Shown here: positions 20,356 through 28,429 of the stretch, in pieces
Layout: the number at the start of each line of letters is the position of its first letter
Position numbering within the stretch: the stretch's first letter is position 1
Virus record (IMG/VR): IMGVR_UViG_3300020054_000423
Location: 1 to 28,667 of that record
Strand: one strand, 5' to 3'
Source of the DNA: a virus
DNA: 28,667 nt
Notes under the pieces: model-generated
Databases searched by the model: none
What the model saw: the letters and a program-made list of their open reading frames with translations, nothing else
What the model was told of the DNA's origin: nothing
Translations under genes and position numbers: made by a program

Positions 20356-20539
20356 AAAGGCGTATCGATCTCTCGCCTCCATGTTTGATTCTGAGTTGGA
20401 CGATGTTCAGATGGAGATCGTTCGGGTGCTGCCAGCGAAAGAAGACGGCGATATACAGGGGACATCCCAGCCACGCGGTCAGATGTACGACCGCCGCGTC
20501 GATGACCGGGGGTACTTCCTGCCGCCGGAGGGCATGTGA
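20243..20539 (+). CDS. Hypothetical 98-aa protein
   Basis: It starts MQEKLETVLRELPADLRPSA, continues with LNYLIQKKRPLTKKAYRSLA and an acidic helix (SELDDVQMEIVRVLPAKED), and ends GYFLPPEGM. The ATG at 20243 has a strong GAGGAGAGAT ribosome site, although it lies 113 nt inside the 474-aa gene. Both overlapping frames look like protein, so this is a genuine long overlap or an old frameshift. Its TGA forms TGATG with the next ATG. Function unknown. Confidence 0.72.
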   Translation: MQEKLETVLRELPADLRPSAREDGVLNYLIQKKRPLTKKAYRSLASMFDSELDDVQMEIVRVLPAKEDGDIQGTSQPRGQMYDRRVDDRGYFLPPEGM

Positions 20540-21081
20540 TGGGCCAGAAATACGTCGTAAACCCAGCGTTCGGTATTGAGGGCGACGAGGTAGACAGCCG
20601 CAGCAATACTGAGGCTGCGCTGGATTACCTGTCGTCGATGTCGAGAGTGGCCGGTCAGGGCCTAACGATGGGCTTCGGCGACGAAATCGTCGCGGGGATT
20701 GAGGCGGGTCTTTTCGGTGGGGATTATGACGAGGCGCTGGCTAGGGAGCGTGCTATATACGATCAAGCCTACGAAGACCACCCGGTGTCTTCGGTTCTGG
20801 TAGAGATCGGCGGCACGCTCGTTCCGGCTAGCCTGTTATTTAAGGCACTCGCCCCTCTCCGTCTCGCCCGCGCTGGTCAGGCGTCGGCGACCGGTGCTAT
20901 TGAGGAGGGCATCGCCGGGTTCGGCTCTGGGCAGGGTTTCGATGACCGTGTTGACAGTGCCGCTGAGCGTGCTCTTTTAGGCGCGGTCGCTGGGCCGGTG
21001 GTCGAGGCTGGCATGAGGTCAGCCGGTCGCGGTATCCGCAAAACTGGCGGCGCGCTTCGCCGATTCGCGAGGCGTCGTTGA
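20539..21081 (+). CDS. Gly/Ala-rich helical protein, likely internal or ejected virion protein (180 aa)
   Basis: The segment SSMSRVAGQGLTMGFGDEIV and then IEAGLFGGDYDEALARERAI, with YEDHPVSSVLVEIGGTLVPA, matches a well-known N-terminal pattern of large phage internal proteins and polyvalent proteins (xGLTxGFGDEIEA...YxEALA). The rest has hydrophobic, Gly-zipper-like helices, and the C-terminus is Arg-rich (RGIRKTGGALRRFARRR). The ATG at 20539 has GGAGG 8 nt upstream. Possibly a membrane-interacting ejection protein located in the virion; the role is inferred from the pattern. It is the last gene before the portal. Confidence 0.75.
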   Translation: MGQKYVVNPAFGIEGDEVDSRSNTEAALDYLSSMSRVAGQGLTMGFGDEIVAGIEAGLFGGDYDEALARERAIYDQAYEDHPVSSVLVEIGGTLVPASLLFKALAPLRLARAGQASATGAIEEGIAGFGSGQGFDDRVDSAAERALLGAVAGPVVEAGMRSAGRGIRKTGGALRRFARRR

Positions 21082-21106
21082 CACCGGGCCGTAGAACCGT
21101 CATTTT
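21078..21106 (+). promoter_or_regulatory. Candidate promoter upstream of the portal gene
   Basis: TTGACA (21078-21083) contains the stop TGA of the preceding gene and lies in the same CGTCGTTGACA context as the promoter at 10541. The best -10 after 17 bp is CATTTT (3/6), so the promoter is weaker than the others. A small hairpin, GTCAT-TTTT-ATGAC (21099-21112), lies downstream. Confidence 0.45.
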
Positions 21107-21133
21107 TATGACAGCACCATAGAGGGTATTTTG

Positions 21134-23839
21134 ATGGGCGGACGCGAGCGTATGCCGGGCATGGGGCCGGAGCTGACAGACGCAGAAGAGGTTCTCTTCG
21201 GCGAAGAAGAGATGATGCCTGATGGGGGTATGATCGACGTCGGCGTTGAGGAAAACGCCTTCGATGAGATGTCTGAAGAAGACCTCATGGAGCTGATCAT
21301 GGGCGGCGGCGAAGAGCTGCCCGAAGAGAACCCGATTAACGAGTTTTCGGTTAACTTGGCGGACTATCTGGACAAGGCCGTTCTGGATGGTATTGGCGAA
21401 GAGCTGTGCCTCCTGATCGAGAACGACGTTGAGGCGCGTAAGAAACGCGCGGAGCAGTACGAGGAAGGGATCAAGCGCACAGGGCTCGGTAACGACGCGC
21501 CCGGTGGGGCTGATTTCCCCGGCGCATCTCGCGTGGTTCACCCCATGCTGGCCAAGTCTGCCGTTGATTTCGCGGCCACCGCTTCGAAGGAGCTGCTCCC
21601 GCCTGATGGGCCGGTTAGAGCGAAAATCCTGAACGAGGAAGAGCCGACAGCGCTGAAGCGTGCGGAGCGCAAGAAGCGTCATATGAACTATGTGCTGATG
21701 CACAAGGTGCCTGAGTTTGTCCACGAGCACGAGCAGTGCTTCACGCAGCTCCCGCTTGGCGGCGATGGTGCGATGAAGTGGTGGTGGGAAGATGGCCGCC
21801 CGAACTGTGAGTTTCTGACCACCGACCGGGTGATCCTGCCATATTACGCGACCGGGTTCACGTCCGCGCGTCGTCGCACCCTGATCTACGATCTGGAGAA
21901 GGTCGAGATCGAGCGCCGTGTCCGTGAGGGCATTTACATCCGTGGGCCGTTTGACGATGCGGAGAGCCAGAGCCCAGAGCAGAGCGGGCCGGAGCTGGCC
22001 AACGAGAAGGTCGAGGGTAAGGAAGAGACCGGCAGCAATCTGGATGGTGTGCGCCGCCTATATGAGGTCTACGTCTATCACAACATGGACGGCGAAGACC
22101 CGCTCCTGATTGAGAATAGCGATGAGCAGCTCGAAGGGGACGGCACGGACGAGAGCAATTCAGACAGCGCGCCGGGCTGGTACATCATTACGATTGACGA
22201 GTTGTCGAAGGAAGTCGTCGCGATCTACCGGAACTGGGACGAGGAAGATTTCATTGCGCGCGGCGTGATTACGGAGATTCAGCACGTCGTTCCTTGGGGT
22301 TTCATCCCGTGGGAGGGCGCGTACCACGTCGGTATGACGCACATCATCGGCAGCATCTCGGGCGCTACGACAGGCGCTCTCAGGGCGTTGCTCGACAGTG
22401 CTATGATCCAGAACACTCCGGGCGGCATCCGTATGAAGGGTGCTCGCACGTCAGGCGAGAACATCAACCCGTCGCCGACGGCTATTACTGAGATCGATGG
22501 CGTTGAGACGGATGACATCCGCAAGGTGTTTATGCCATTCCCGTATGCTGGTCCCTCGCCGGTTCTGTTCCAGTTGCTGGGCTTCTTGGTCGAGCAGGGG
22601 CAGAGCGTCGTCGCGACGGCATCGGAGAAAATCGCAGAGGTTAATCCACAGGCCCCGGTCGGCACCACGCTGGCGCTGATTGAGCAGGGCGCGAAGGTTA
22701 TGTCCAGCATCCACATGAGGATGCACCGGGCGATGGCGGCAGAGCTGCAGATCGTTCACCGCTTGCTCGCGGAGAACATGAGCGACGAAGAGCCGCTCGA
22801 TCTGGCGTCGAAGGATATGATCACGGCGGAAGAGTATCAGGTTCCAATGGACGTGATGCCGGTGTCGGACCCGAACATCTTCGCTGAGGCCCAGCGCTAC
22901 GCGATGCTGAACGAGGTCGTGAACCTGATTTCCAATCCGGTTTTCCAGAACCTGAACTGGGATGTTGAGGCGATTGCTCGCCGCATTCTGGAGCAGCTCA
23001 AGGTTCCCGACCCGCAGTCGCTATTGCCGGAACCGCCGGAACCACAGCCTGCGAACGCGGTCGAAGAGAACGTCCAGATGACGAACGGCGCGCAGCAACA
23101 GGTGTTCCCGCATCAGGATCATGAAGCGCATCTGGTGATCCACCTGCTTTACCTGTCTAGCCCGATCTTCGGTCAGAACCGAATCATTGTTCAGACGCTG
23201 GCCCCGGCCATGCTGCAGCACATCAAGGACCACCTGTCTATGTGGTACGCGAAGGCAATGGGCGAGGCCGTTGAGCAGATGACGCAGATACCGATGGAAC
23301 AGCTCATGCAGGTTGACGCCCAGCCGCAGTCTGCGGACCCTGAGCAGCAACAGCAACAGCCTCAAACGGACCAGATGTCCACGCTCTTTGCGAACGTGGC
23401 TAGTGACGTCGTGAACGGCGCTGGGACGATGTTCCAACAGCTCCCGGCTATCATTGAGATGACGACGAAGCTGCTTGAGGAATTGAACCCGAACGAGGTT
23501 CAGATCGAGGCGGTGAAGGCTCAGGGAGATGCGAACCTGAAGATCGCTCAGGCGGAACAGATCAAAGCTCAGGTCGATGCTATCGACAGTGAGCGCGAAG
23601 AGAACAGAAAAGACATCCAGCTCGGGCTCGATGCGCAGATCAAGCGCCGCGAGCAGGCCCGTAAGGAGCGCGAGACGGATGCACGGATCGAGGAGGCGGA
23701 GGACAAGCGCGCCGCCGATCTCGAAAAGGCAGCGGCACAGATCGAAAGTTCTGAGTATGTCGCGGAAGCCAACAATGAGACGCGCTTGACCATTGCGGAG
23801 ATGCAGAACGATGGGAAAGAAAGCCCCAGCGACCGGTAA
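21134..23839 (+). CDS. Portal protein
   Basis: The portal forms the dodecameric ring through which DNA enters and leaves the capsid. The 901-residue protein has a long acidic N-terminal extension, then GADFPGASRVVHPMLAKSAV, the portal-like FTQLPLGGDGAMKWWWEDGR and LTTDRVILPYYATGF segments, MTHIIGSISGATTGALRALL, a TPGGIRMKGAR loop and QAPVGTTLALIEQGAKVMSS, all typical of podovirus/siphovirus portals. The C-terminal part is helical with a Gln-rich stretch (PEQQQQQPQTDQ) and a charged coiled coil. The ATG at 21134 follows AGAGGG with 7-nt spacing; a TTG one codon before is less likely. It overlaps the 33-aa ORF at its 3' end. Confidence 0.92.
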   Translation: MGGRERMPGMGPELTDAEEVLFGEEEMMPDGGMIDVGVEENAFDEMSEEDLMELIMGGGEELPEENPINEFSVNLADYLDKAVLDGIGEELCLLIENDVEARKKRAEQYEEGIKRTGLGNDAPGGADFPGASRVVHPMLAKSAVDFAATASKELLPPDGPVRAKILNEEEPTALKRAERKKRHMNYVLMHKVPEFVHEHEQCFTQLPLGGDGAMKWWWEDGRPNCEFLTTDRVILPYYATGFTSARRRTLIYDLEKVEIERRVREGIYIRGPFDDAESQSPEQSGPELANEKVEGKEETGSNLDGVRRLYEVYVYHNMDGEDPLLIENSDEQLEGDGTDESNSDSAPGWYIITIDELSKEVVAIYRNWDEEDFIARGVITEIQHVVPWGFIPWEGAYHVGMTHIIGSISGATTGALRALLDSAMIQNTPGGIRMKGARTSGENINPSPTAITEIDGVETDDIRKVFMPFPYAGPSPVLFQLLGFLVEQGQSVVATASEKIAEVNPQAPVGTTLALIEQGAKVMSSIHMRMHRAMAAELQIVHRLLAENMSDEEPLDLASKDMITAEEYQVPMDVMPVSDPNIFAEAQRYAMLNEVVNLISNPVFQNLNWDVEAIARRILEQLKVPDPQSLLPEPPEPQPANAVEENVQMTNGAQQQVFPHQDHEAHLVIHLLYLSSPIFGQNRIIVQTLAPAMLQHIKDHLSMWYAKAMGEAVEQMTQIPMEQLMQVDAQPQSADPEQQQQQPQTDQMSTLFANVASDVVNGAGTMFQQLPAIIEMTTKLLEELNPNEVQIEAVKAQGDANLKIAQAEQIKAQVDAIDSEREENRKDIQLGLDAQIKRREQARKERETDARIEEAEDKRAADLEKAAAQIESSEYVAEANNETRLTIAEMQNDGKESPSDR

Positions 23840-23912
23840 GTCCGGCCAGTGCGGTAACTCCAACGGCGTCAGCCAGCGGAAGAACCTCGCCATGAAGGGA
23901 TGCAAGAAATAG
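23811..23912 (+). CDS. Small basic protein (33 aa) overlapping the portal gene
   Basis: The frame encodes MGKKAPATGKSGQCGNSNGV plus SQRKNLAMKGCKK, a very basic peptide with two Cys. The ATG at 23811 has a GGAG about 10 nt upstream and lies within the last 29 nt of the portal gene, in another frame. The overlap style fits the rest of the arm, and a small basic ORF in this position is plausible, but no family is recognised. Confidence 0.5.
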   Translation: MGKKAPATGKSGQCGNSNGVSQRKNLAMKGCKK

Positions 23913-23913
23913 C

Positions 23914-24129
23914 GTGAATCGGCAGCCACGCTACTATGAATCGGAGACGGTACATCGATTCATAGACAGACTTGAACAGGAGATAAGTGAGAGGCAGGAA
24001 GCCCTGTGGAAGACGCATGAGCCAGAGACGTACTCGCGACGGTCTGGGATCATCTCAGGGCTTTCTCAATCGTTAGACATTCTTCATAGCCTTCAGGAGG
24101 AGTTAGATGAAGAAAAAAACAAACTTTGA
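23914..24129 (+). CDS. Hypothetical 71-aa helical protein
   Basis: It starts with a GTG at 23914 just after the previous stop: MNRQPRYYESETVHRFIDRL. It continues as a helical, charged chain with LSQSLDILHSLQEELDEEKN at the end. No strong ribosome site is present, so it depends on coupling to its neighbour. It overlaps the co-chaperonin gene by 23 nt. Probably a small accessory to the head genes. No domain is recognised. Confidence 0.7.
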   Translation: MNRQPRYYESETVHRFIDRLEQEISERQEALWKTHEPETYSRRSGIISGLSQSLDILHSLQEELDEEKNKL

Positions 24130-24505
24130 TCCGTGGCCTCAAGTCGATCCGGGCGTGAAACCGGTCGGGGCACGCATTCTCGTTCAGCTTCGCTCTGTTC
24201 AGGAGAAAACGGCTGAGGGGATTTATCTTCCCAACGAGACGAAAGAAGCCGAAAAGTGGAACACGCAGGTTGGCAAGGTCATTTCGACCGGGCCGCTCGC
24301 GTACAAGGACCGGCGCACGATGGAGCCCTTTGAGGAGGGCGCGTGGTGCGAAACCGGAATGTTTGTTCGGGTTCCTAAGCATGGTGCTGACAAGTTCGAG
24401 GTCGAGGCAGAAGGCGGGCAGAAAGTTCTGTTTGGCATCTTCGACGACACGAACGTCATTGGGCAAATCACCGGCGACCCGCTTGCGGGCGCGGCAGCAT
24501 ATTAG
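24107..24505 (+). CDS. GroES-like co-chaperonin
   Basis: GroES-type proteins cap the GroEL chamber; phages such as T4 and RB49 encode their own versions (Gp31, CocO) to fold the major capsid protein. Visible marks are VGARILVQLRSVQEKTAEGI and YLPNETKEAEKW (the GroES start, with the KTAGGIxLP mobile-loop pattern), VGKVISTGP, FEEGAWCETGMFVRVPKHG and a C-terminal VLFGIFDDTNVIGQI. At 132 aa it is longer than bacterial GroES (about 97 aa), with an insertion around 60-80. The ATG at 24107 follows AGGAGGAGTTAG. Its place between portal and capsid genes supports a role in capsid folding. Confidence 0.82.
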   Translation: MKKKTNFDPWPQVDPGVKPVGARILVQLRSVQEKTAEGIYLPNETKEAEKWNTQVGKVISTGPLAYKDRRTMEPFEEGAWCETGMFVRVPKHGADKFEVEAEGGQKVLFGIFDDTNVIGQITGDPLAGAAAY

Positions 24506-24515
24506 GAGCTGACAA

Positions 24516-25496
24516 ATGGGTGCAAGAGAGCGCGAAGAGATCGAGGATCAGGAAGACGAGACCCGGTCAAATGGAATGATTGAGGTGGGCGACCCCGGAG
24601 ACGACGGTGACTTGGAGCTTTTTGAGGACACCGACGAGGAAGACGATCAGGAAGAAACGGAAGATTTGTCCGATGACGATGGCGACGATTCGGACGACGA
24701 CGATTCTTCGGAGGAAGAGCCGGAAGAACTGAGCGCTGAAGATCAGCGCAAGCGGAACCGGTCCAAGCGTCAGACGCGACGTCAGCGAAAGCGTGGTGAG
24801 CGTGAGGCTCGCGAAAACCTAATCAAGTCTCAGAGCGAGACGATCCACCAGCTTCAGGAGCGTCTGGCTGCCGTTGAGAGCCGTCAAGGTTCTGGCGATC
24901 TGGCGCGGCTGGACAGCGCCATCGAGACGGCGAAGCGGAATATGGGCATTGCGCGCAGGCGTCGAGCTGAGGCTATCGAGAGTGGCGATTCAGAGGCGTT
25001 TGAGGCTGCGGATGAGGCCTTCCGTGAGAATGAGCGGGCGGCTATAGGTTACGAGAGCGTCAAACAGCGCTACGTTCAGGCCCAACGTCAGCCTCAGCCG
25101 ACACGACCTGATCCAAACCTACAGCGTCACGCTCAGTCGTGGATGGACCGGAACACATGGTTTGACCCGAATGGATCGGATGAGGACAGCCGGATCACCA
25201 GCGCCATTGATGATGGATTGGTGGCTGAGGGCTGGAACCCGTCCACCCGTGAGTATTGGGACGAGCTGACAGCCAGAACGCGAGAGCGGCTGCCTCATCT
25301 GTTCGAGGGTCGCCAGCAACGCCAGCGCAAGAAGAGCCCTGTTCGAGGTGGTGGCAATGGTGGAGGCCGGTCTGGAGGCGCCGCAGCCCCTCTCACGGCG
25401 TTCGAGCGCGAGGCTGTTAAAAACTGGAAAGCGGCGGGCTTTACAGACGCCGAAATCCGCACTGAATTGAAACGCGCCCGCGCTAATCAGCGCTAG
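24516..25496 (+). CDS. Putative scaffold protein
   Basis: Scaffold proteins guide capsid assembly and are usually acidic, helical, extended and located just before the major capsid gene. This 326-aa protein has an extremely acidic N-terminal region (DEEDDQEETEDLSDDDGDD and similar), a basic stretch (RNRSKRQTRRQRKRGERE), a long coiled coil (LIKSQSETIHQLQERLAAVE), a Gln/Pro-rich part, a WxD-containing segment (SWMDRNTWFDPNGSDED), and a C-terminal helix-rich domain ending FTDAEIRTELKRARANQR. The ATG at 24516 has AGGAGCTGACAA upstream. The order (co-chaperonin, scaffold, capsid) supports the call, though no protease motif is seen. Confidence 0.78.
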   Translation: MGAREREEIEDQEDETRSNGMIEVGDPGDDGDLELFEDTDEEDDQEETEDLSDDDGDDSDDDDSSEEEPEELSAEDQRKRNRSKRQTRRQRKRGEREARENLIKSQSETIHQLQERLAAVESRQGSGDLARLDSAIETAKRNMGIARRRRAEAIESGDSEAFEAADEAFRENERAAIGYESVKQRYVQAQRQPQPTRPDPNLQRHAQSWMDRNTWFDPNGSDEDSRITSAIDDGLVAEGWNPSTREYWDELTARTRERLPHLFEGRQQRQRKKSPVRGGGNGGGRSGGAAAPLTAFEREAVKNWKAAGFTDAEIRTELKRARANQR

Positions 25497-25516
25497 GGCT
25501 TGACGGAGCAAAAAAA

Positions 25517-26131
25517 ATGGCTAAGAATACTGGGAAAGACGCGGATGAGATTCTCGACGATCTGTTGGATGTCGAGGATGGACCCGAGCAAGACGCAAGA
25601 GTTGCTTCCCGTGGGAACGTAGCTCGGACGAGGAATGCAGACGACCCTCGCGTCGCGACAGGTAGGGCACATGCCCGAGAGGAGCGACAAGAAGAACTGG
25701 ATGATCTCGATGATATTGTCACCGATTTCACCTTTGATGTTCTTCCGAACCTGCCGCAGATGGATGGCTTTCATCTTGTTTGGCTTTCGACTACGAACCA
25801 GCAAGACCCGATCTACCGGCGAGAGCAGATGGGCTACGAGCCCGTTACGCCGGAAATGTTTGGGGAGCAAGGCTTCAAGCTGCGTAGCTTCGCAATGAAG
25901 TCTGGAGACTATCCGGGCGTTATCAGCATCAACGAGATGCTCCTGTACCGGATCAGTCAACGGCGCTACGAAGCGGTCATGAACCACTTCCACGAGAAGC
26001 AGCCTCTCGATAGCGAGGCAGCGATCCGGGAGGGAGCGGAGCAGATGATCCAACAGAGCGGCGGAGAAGGCAAAATCATTGCGGAGGGTTTCAATGAGCT
26101 GGGTCGGCCTACTGACCGGCCCGTCTGGTAA
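25517..26131 (+). CDS. Virion-associated protein of unknown function (204 aa)
   Basis: After a charged, disordered N-terminal third (DADEILDDLLDVEDGPEQDA), the protein has VLPNLPQMDGFHLVWLSTTN followed by QQDPIYRREQMGYEPVTPEM, a pattern I recall from uncharacterised phage proteins located near the capsid genes (LPxxPGYHxxWLSTTNxxDxIxRRxxxGYxPV). The C-terminus is helical. Its role in the head is unknown, but it is probably a structural or maturation protein. The ATG at 25517 follows a GGAG. Confidence 0.75.
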   Translation: MAKNTGKDADEILDDLLDVEDGPEQDARVASRGNVARTRNADDPRVATGRAHAREERQEELDDLDDIVTDFTFDVLPNLPQMDGFHLVWLSTTNQQDPIYRREQMGYEPVTPEMFGEQGFKLRSFAMKSGDYPGVISINEMLLYRISQRRYEAVMNHFHEKQPLDSEAAIREGAEQMIQQSGGEGKIIAEGFNELGRPTDRPVW

Positions 26132-26153
26132 CCTCTGAGTAGGAGAGAGCGCA

Positions 26154-26729
26154 ATGCCTTCCACTTCTGAGCCGTTTGGCTTTCAAGCCGTTCGGACTGT
26201 AGATGGTGCAAAGCAGCCGCAGTATCAGATTTTCGATGGCGGGATTCCTTCCGCTTACGGCACGGCCATTTACTTTGGTCAGCCGGTGAAACTGGTAACC
26301 GGTGGCACCATTCAGCCCGCTGCGGTTTCTGACCGCCTTCTCGGTGTCTTTGCTGGCGTTGAATACGTCGATGCAGAGGGCCGCGTCCGCGTGTCCGAGC
26401 ACTGGACAGCTAGCACCACGCTGCTGGCCGGTACATCCACCAAAGTTCGCGTCTACGTTGACCCGAACATCATTTACCGCGTCCAGACCGACGCAACGAT
26501 GGCGCAGACCGCTATCGGTGATCAGGCTGACTCGGTTAACCCGACGAACAACTCGCAGGGGTATTCCACTGCGCAGTTGGATGCGACGTTGGTTGGGGCT
26601 GGCAACAACGCCCAGTTCCGCGTTATCGGTTTGTCGTCTGAAGAGGGCAACGACTGGGGCGATACCTACGTCAATGTGCTGGTTCAGATTTCTGAGCACG
26701 CATACGTCGCTGACGCTGCTGCGATCTAA
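26154..26729 (+). CDS. Capsid decoration-like protein (191 aa)
   Basis: The protein starts MPSTSEPFGFQAVRTVDGAK and has IPSAYGTAIYFGQPVKLVTG then LLGVFAGVEYVDAEGRVRVS. It resembles proteins usually found just upstream of phage major capsid genes and thought to decorate or stabilise the shell: a beta-rich fold with a GFxPV opening. No Cys; many Thr, Asn, Gly and Val, as for a virion surface protein. The ATG at 26154 follows AGGAGAGAGCGCA. Its place between the 204-aa protein and the capsid gene fits this role; direct evidence is lacking. Confidence 0.77.
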   Translation: MPSTSEPFGFQAVRTVDGAKQPQYQIFDGGIPSAYGTAIYFGQPVKLVTGGTIQPAAVSDRLLGVFAGVEYVDAEGRVRVSEHWTASTTLLAGTSTKVRVYVDPNIIYRVQTDATMAQTAIGDQADSVNPTNNSQGYSTAQLDATLVGAGNNAQFRVIGLSSEEGNDWGDTYVNVLVQISEHAYVADAAAI

Positions 26730-26742
26730 GGAGGGTTGAACA

Positions 26743-27654
26743 ATGCCTATTATGACATCGACCCAATTTAAGTCGATTGTAGAGCCGATCATGAACCGTG
26801 AGTTCAACGGCGTCTACAACCAGCGTGCCGATGAGTACAAGGCGATCTTTAAAGAAGAAAAAGGGATCGCACGCAACTACCATGAGGAACCAGTGCTTTT
26901 TGGCTTCGGCTCGGCACCGGAACTGCCTGATGGTACTGCGGTTACCTACCAATCGGGTGGTGTCCTGTACATCGCTCGTGCGTGGTACAAGGTCTACGGT
27001 CTGGCGTTCGCGCTGACCAAGGTTCTTGTCGAAGATGGTGACCACATCCGCATCGGCAGCGTCTACTCCCAGCACCTCGCTCAGTCCATGATCGAGACGC
27101 GGGAGACCACTGCAGCGAACATCTTGAACCGCTCGTTCAACAGTTCGTACACCGGTGGTGACGGCGTGTCTCTGGTCAACACTGCTCACCCGACCCGTTT
27201 CGGCACTCAGTCGAACCAGTTGGCGACCGCTGCGAACCTCTCGCAAACGTCACTTGAGCAGATGCTGATCCAGATTCGCAAGATGACGGACTCGACTGGA
27301 CGTAAAATCCGCATCACCCCGCAGAAGCTGGTGGTGTCGCCGGACAATATGTTCCAAGCCGAGACCATCCTGAACTCGGTTCTGCGTCCGGGTACTGCCA
27401 ACAACGATGTCAACCCGATCAAATCGATTGGGCTGCTTCCGGGCGGTACTGCTACCCTGTCCCGCCTGACGTCTTCGACGGCTTGGTGGGTCCAGACGGA
27501 TGCTCCTCGCGGTCTGATGATGATGAACCGCCGGAGCATGGAACGCTCGATGGAAGGTGACTTTGAGACCGATTCAATGCGGTACAAGGCCACTGAGCGT
27601 TACGTTCCGTTCTGGGTTGACTGGCGCGGCGTGTTCGGCACGGCGGGTGTCTGA
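26743..27654 (+). CDS. Major capsid protein (HK97-fold type)
   Basis: The 303-residue protein begins MPIMTSTQFKSIVEPIMNRE. It carries LYIARAWYKVYGLAFALTKV, ETRETTAANILNRSFNSSY then GVSLVNTAHPTRFG, ITPQKLVVSPDNMFQAETIL, and SSTAWWVQTDAPRGLMMMNR near the end, followed by a typical DWRGVFGTAG C-terminus. These features match HK97-like and Mu gpT-like major capsid subunits. It has no long N-terminal delta domain, consistent with a separate scaffold. The ATG at 26743 has AAGGAGGGTTGAACA upstream. A strong hairpin follows the stop codon. Confidence 0.92.
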   Translation: MPIMTSTQFKSIVEPIMNREFNGVYNQRADEYKAIFKEEKGIARNYHEEPVLFGFGSAPELPDGTAVTYQSGGVLYIARAWYKVYGLAFALTKVLVEDGDHIRIGSVYSQHLAQSMIETRETTAANILNRSFNSSYTGGDGVSLVNTAHPTRFGTQSNQLATAANLSQTSLEQMLIQIRKMTDSTGRKIRITPQKLVVSPDNMFQAETILNSVLRPGTANNDVNPIKSIGLLPGGTATLSRLTSSTAWWVQTDAPRGLMMMNRRSMERSMEGDFETDSMRYKATERYVPFWVDWRGVFGTAGV

Positions 27655-27660
27655 TCTAGT

Positions 27661-27682
27661 GGGGGCCGGTACGCTGGCCCCC
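27661..27682 (+). repeat. Strong hairpin after the major capsid gene, without U-run
   Basis: GGGGGCC (27661-27667) and GGCCCCC (27676-27682) form a perfect 7-bp GC stem with an 8-nt loop. There is no T-run after it, so it may act as a partial terminator or an mRNA stabiliser that raises capsid mRNA level relative to downstream genes. The next ribosome site (GAGGAG) follows at once. Confidence 0.72.
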
Positions 27683-27704
27683 GCGCAACTCTGAGGAGAA
27701 AGAC

Positions 27705-28418
27705 ATGACACACGTTTCTGACGGCCTTCGCATCGGCGACGCATATTACGGGCGTGCAGTGGGTTCTGATCCTGCTGGACGTGAGGATCGTGGCGTTCCG
27801 TCCATGACGGAGACCTCAATTCTCGTCCCAATCGAACTTGGCGCTCCTGCAGCGGCAGACCCGGATGGAATTTGCGTGAACCAGTCCACGACTGGCGCAG
27901 CAAGCCTGACCATCACCGGTGCTCTGGCGTCTAATGGTGTGGCTACGTTCGACGTTCCTCGCACGGTGTCTATGACATCGACGGCGAACGAGAGTGGTGT
28001 GACGTTCACCATCACCGGCACGGACAAGTATGGGGCAGCTCTTGTTGCTGATCTCGCTGGCCCGAACAACACCACTGTCAACACGCCTCAAGCGTTTAAG
28101 ACGGTGACTGCTGTTGCCGTTGATGGCAACCTGACTTCGACGCAGGTCGATGTTGGTTCCTCTTCGATTCTCGGTCTCCCGTACCACCTGTTGAATGCGG
28201 GCAAGATTCTTGGTATCACTGAGGACGGCCTCACCGCCACCGGCACCATTGTCGCTGGTTATGGTGTGACCGAAGTTGCAACAGCCACGACCGCCGATGT
28301 TCGCGGGACTTATACTCCCGAGAGCACGCTGAACGGCTCCGTTTACGTTAGCCTCCTGATGGTCGCTGACGGGTCTTCCAAGGCCAGTGCTTACGGGACG
28401 GATCAGTACGGCGGCTAA
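27705..28418 (+). CDS. Putative structural protein, beta-rich (237 aa)
   Basis: This Thr/Ser/Gly/Ala-rich, Cys-poor protein (MTHVSDGLRIGDAYYGRAVG at the start; SLTITGALASNGVATFDVPR and NESGVTFTITGTDKYGAALV in the middle) looks like a chain of beta-sandwich modules, common in virion decoration or fibre proteins. The gene immediately follows the major capsid gene and has GAGGAGAAAGAC before its ATG, so it is probably a head or head-tail accessory protein. No precise family is recognised. Confidence 0.75.
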   Translation: MTHVSDGLRIGDAYYGRAVGSDPAGREDRGVPSMTETSILVPIELGAPAAADPDGICVNQSTTGAASLTITGALASNGVATFDVPRTVSMTSTANESGVTFTITGTDKYGAALVADLAGPNNTTVNTPQAFKTVTAVAVDGNLTSTQVDVGSSSILGLPYHLLNAGKILGITEDGLTATGTIVAGYGVTEVATATTADVRGTYTPESTLNGSVYVSLLMVADGSSKASAYGTDQYGG

Positions 28419-28429
28419 CAGGAGCCGAC

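Noticed and set aside
20897-21730. Minus-strand frame of 277 codons crossing the start of the portal gene
   Set aside because: Antisense of the helical protein and portal genes, with shadow-type composition.
23021-23929. Minus-strand frame of 302 codons opposite the portal C-terminus
   Set aside because: Leu/Arg-rich antisense of the Gln/Glu-rich coiled-coil part of the portal.
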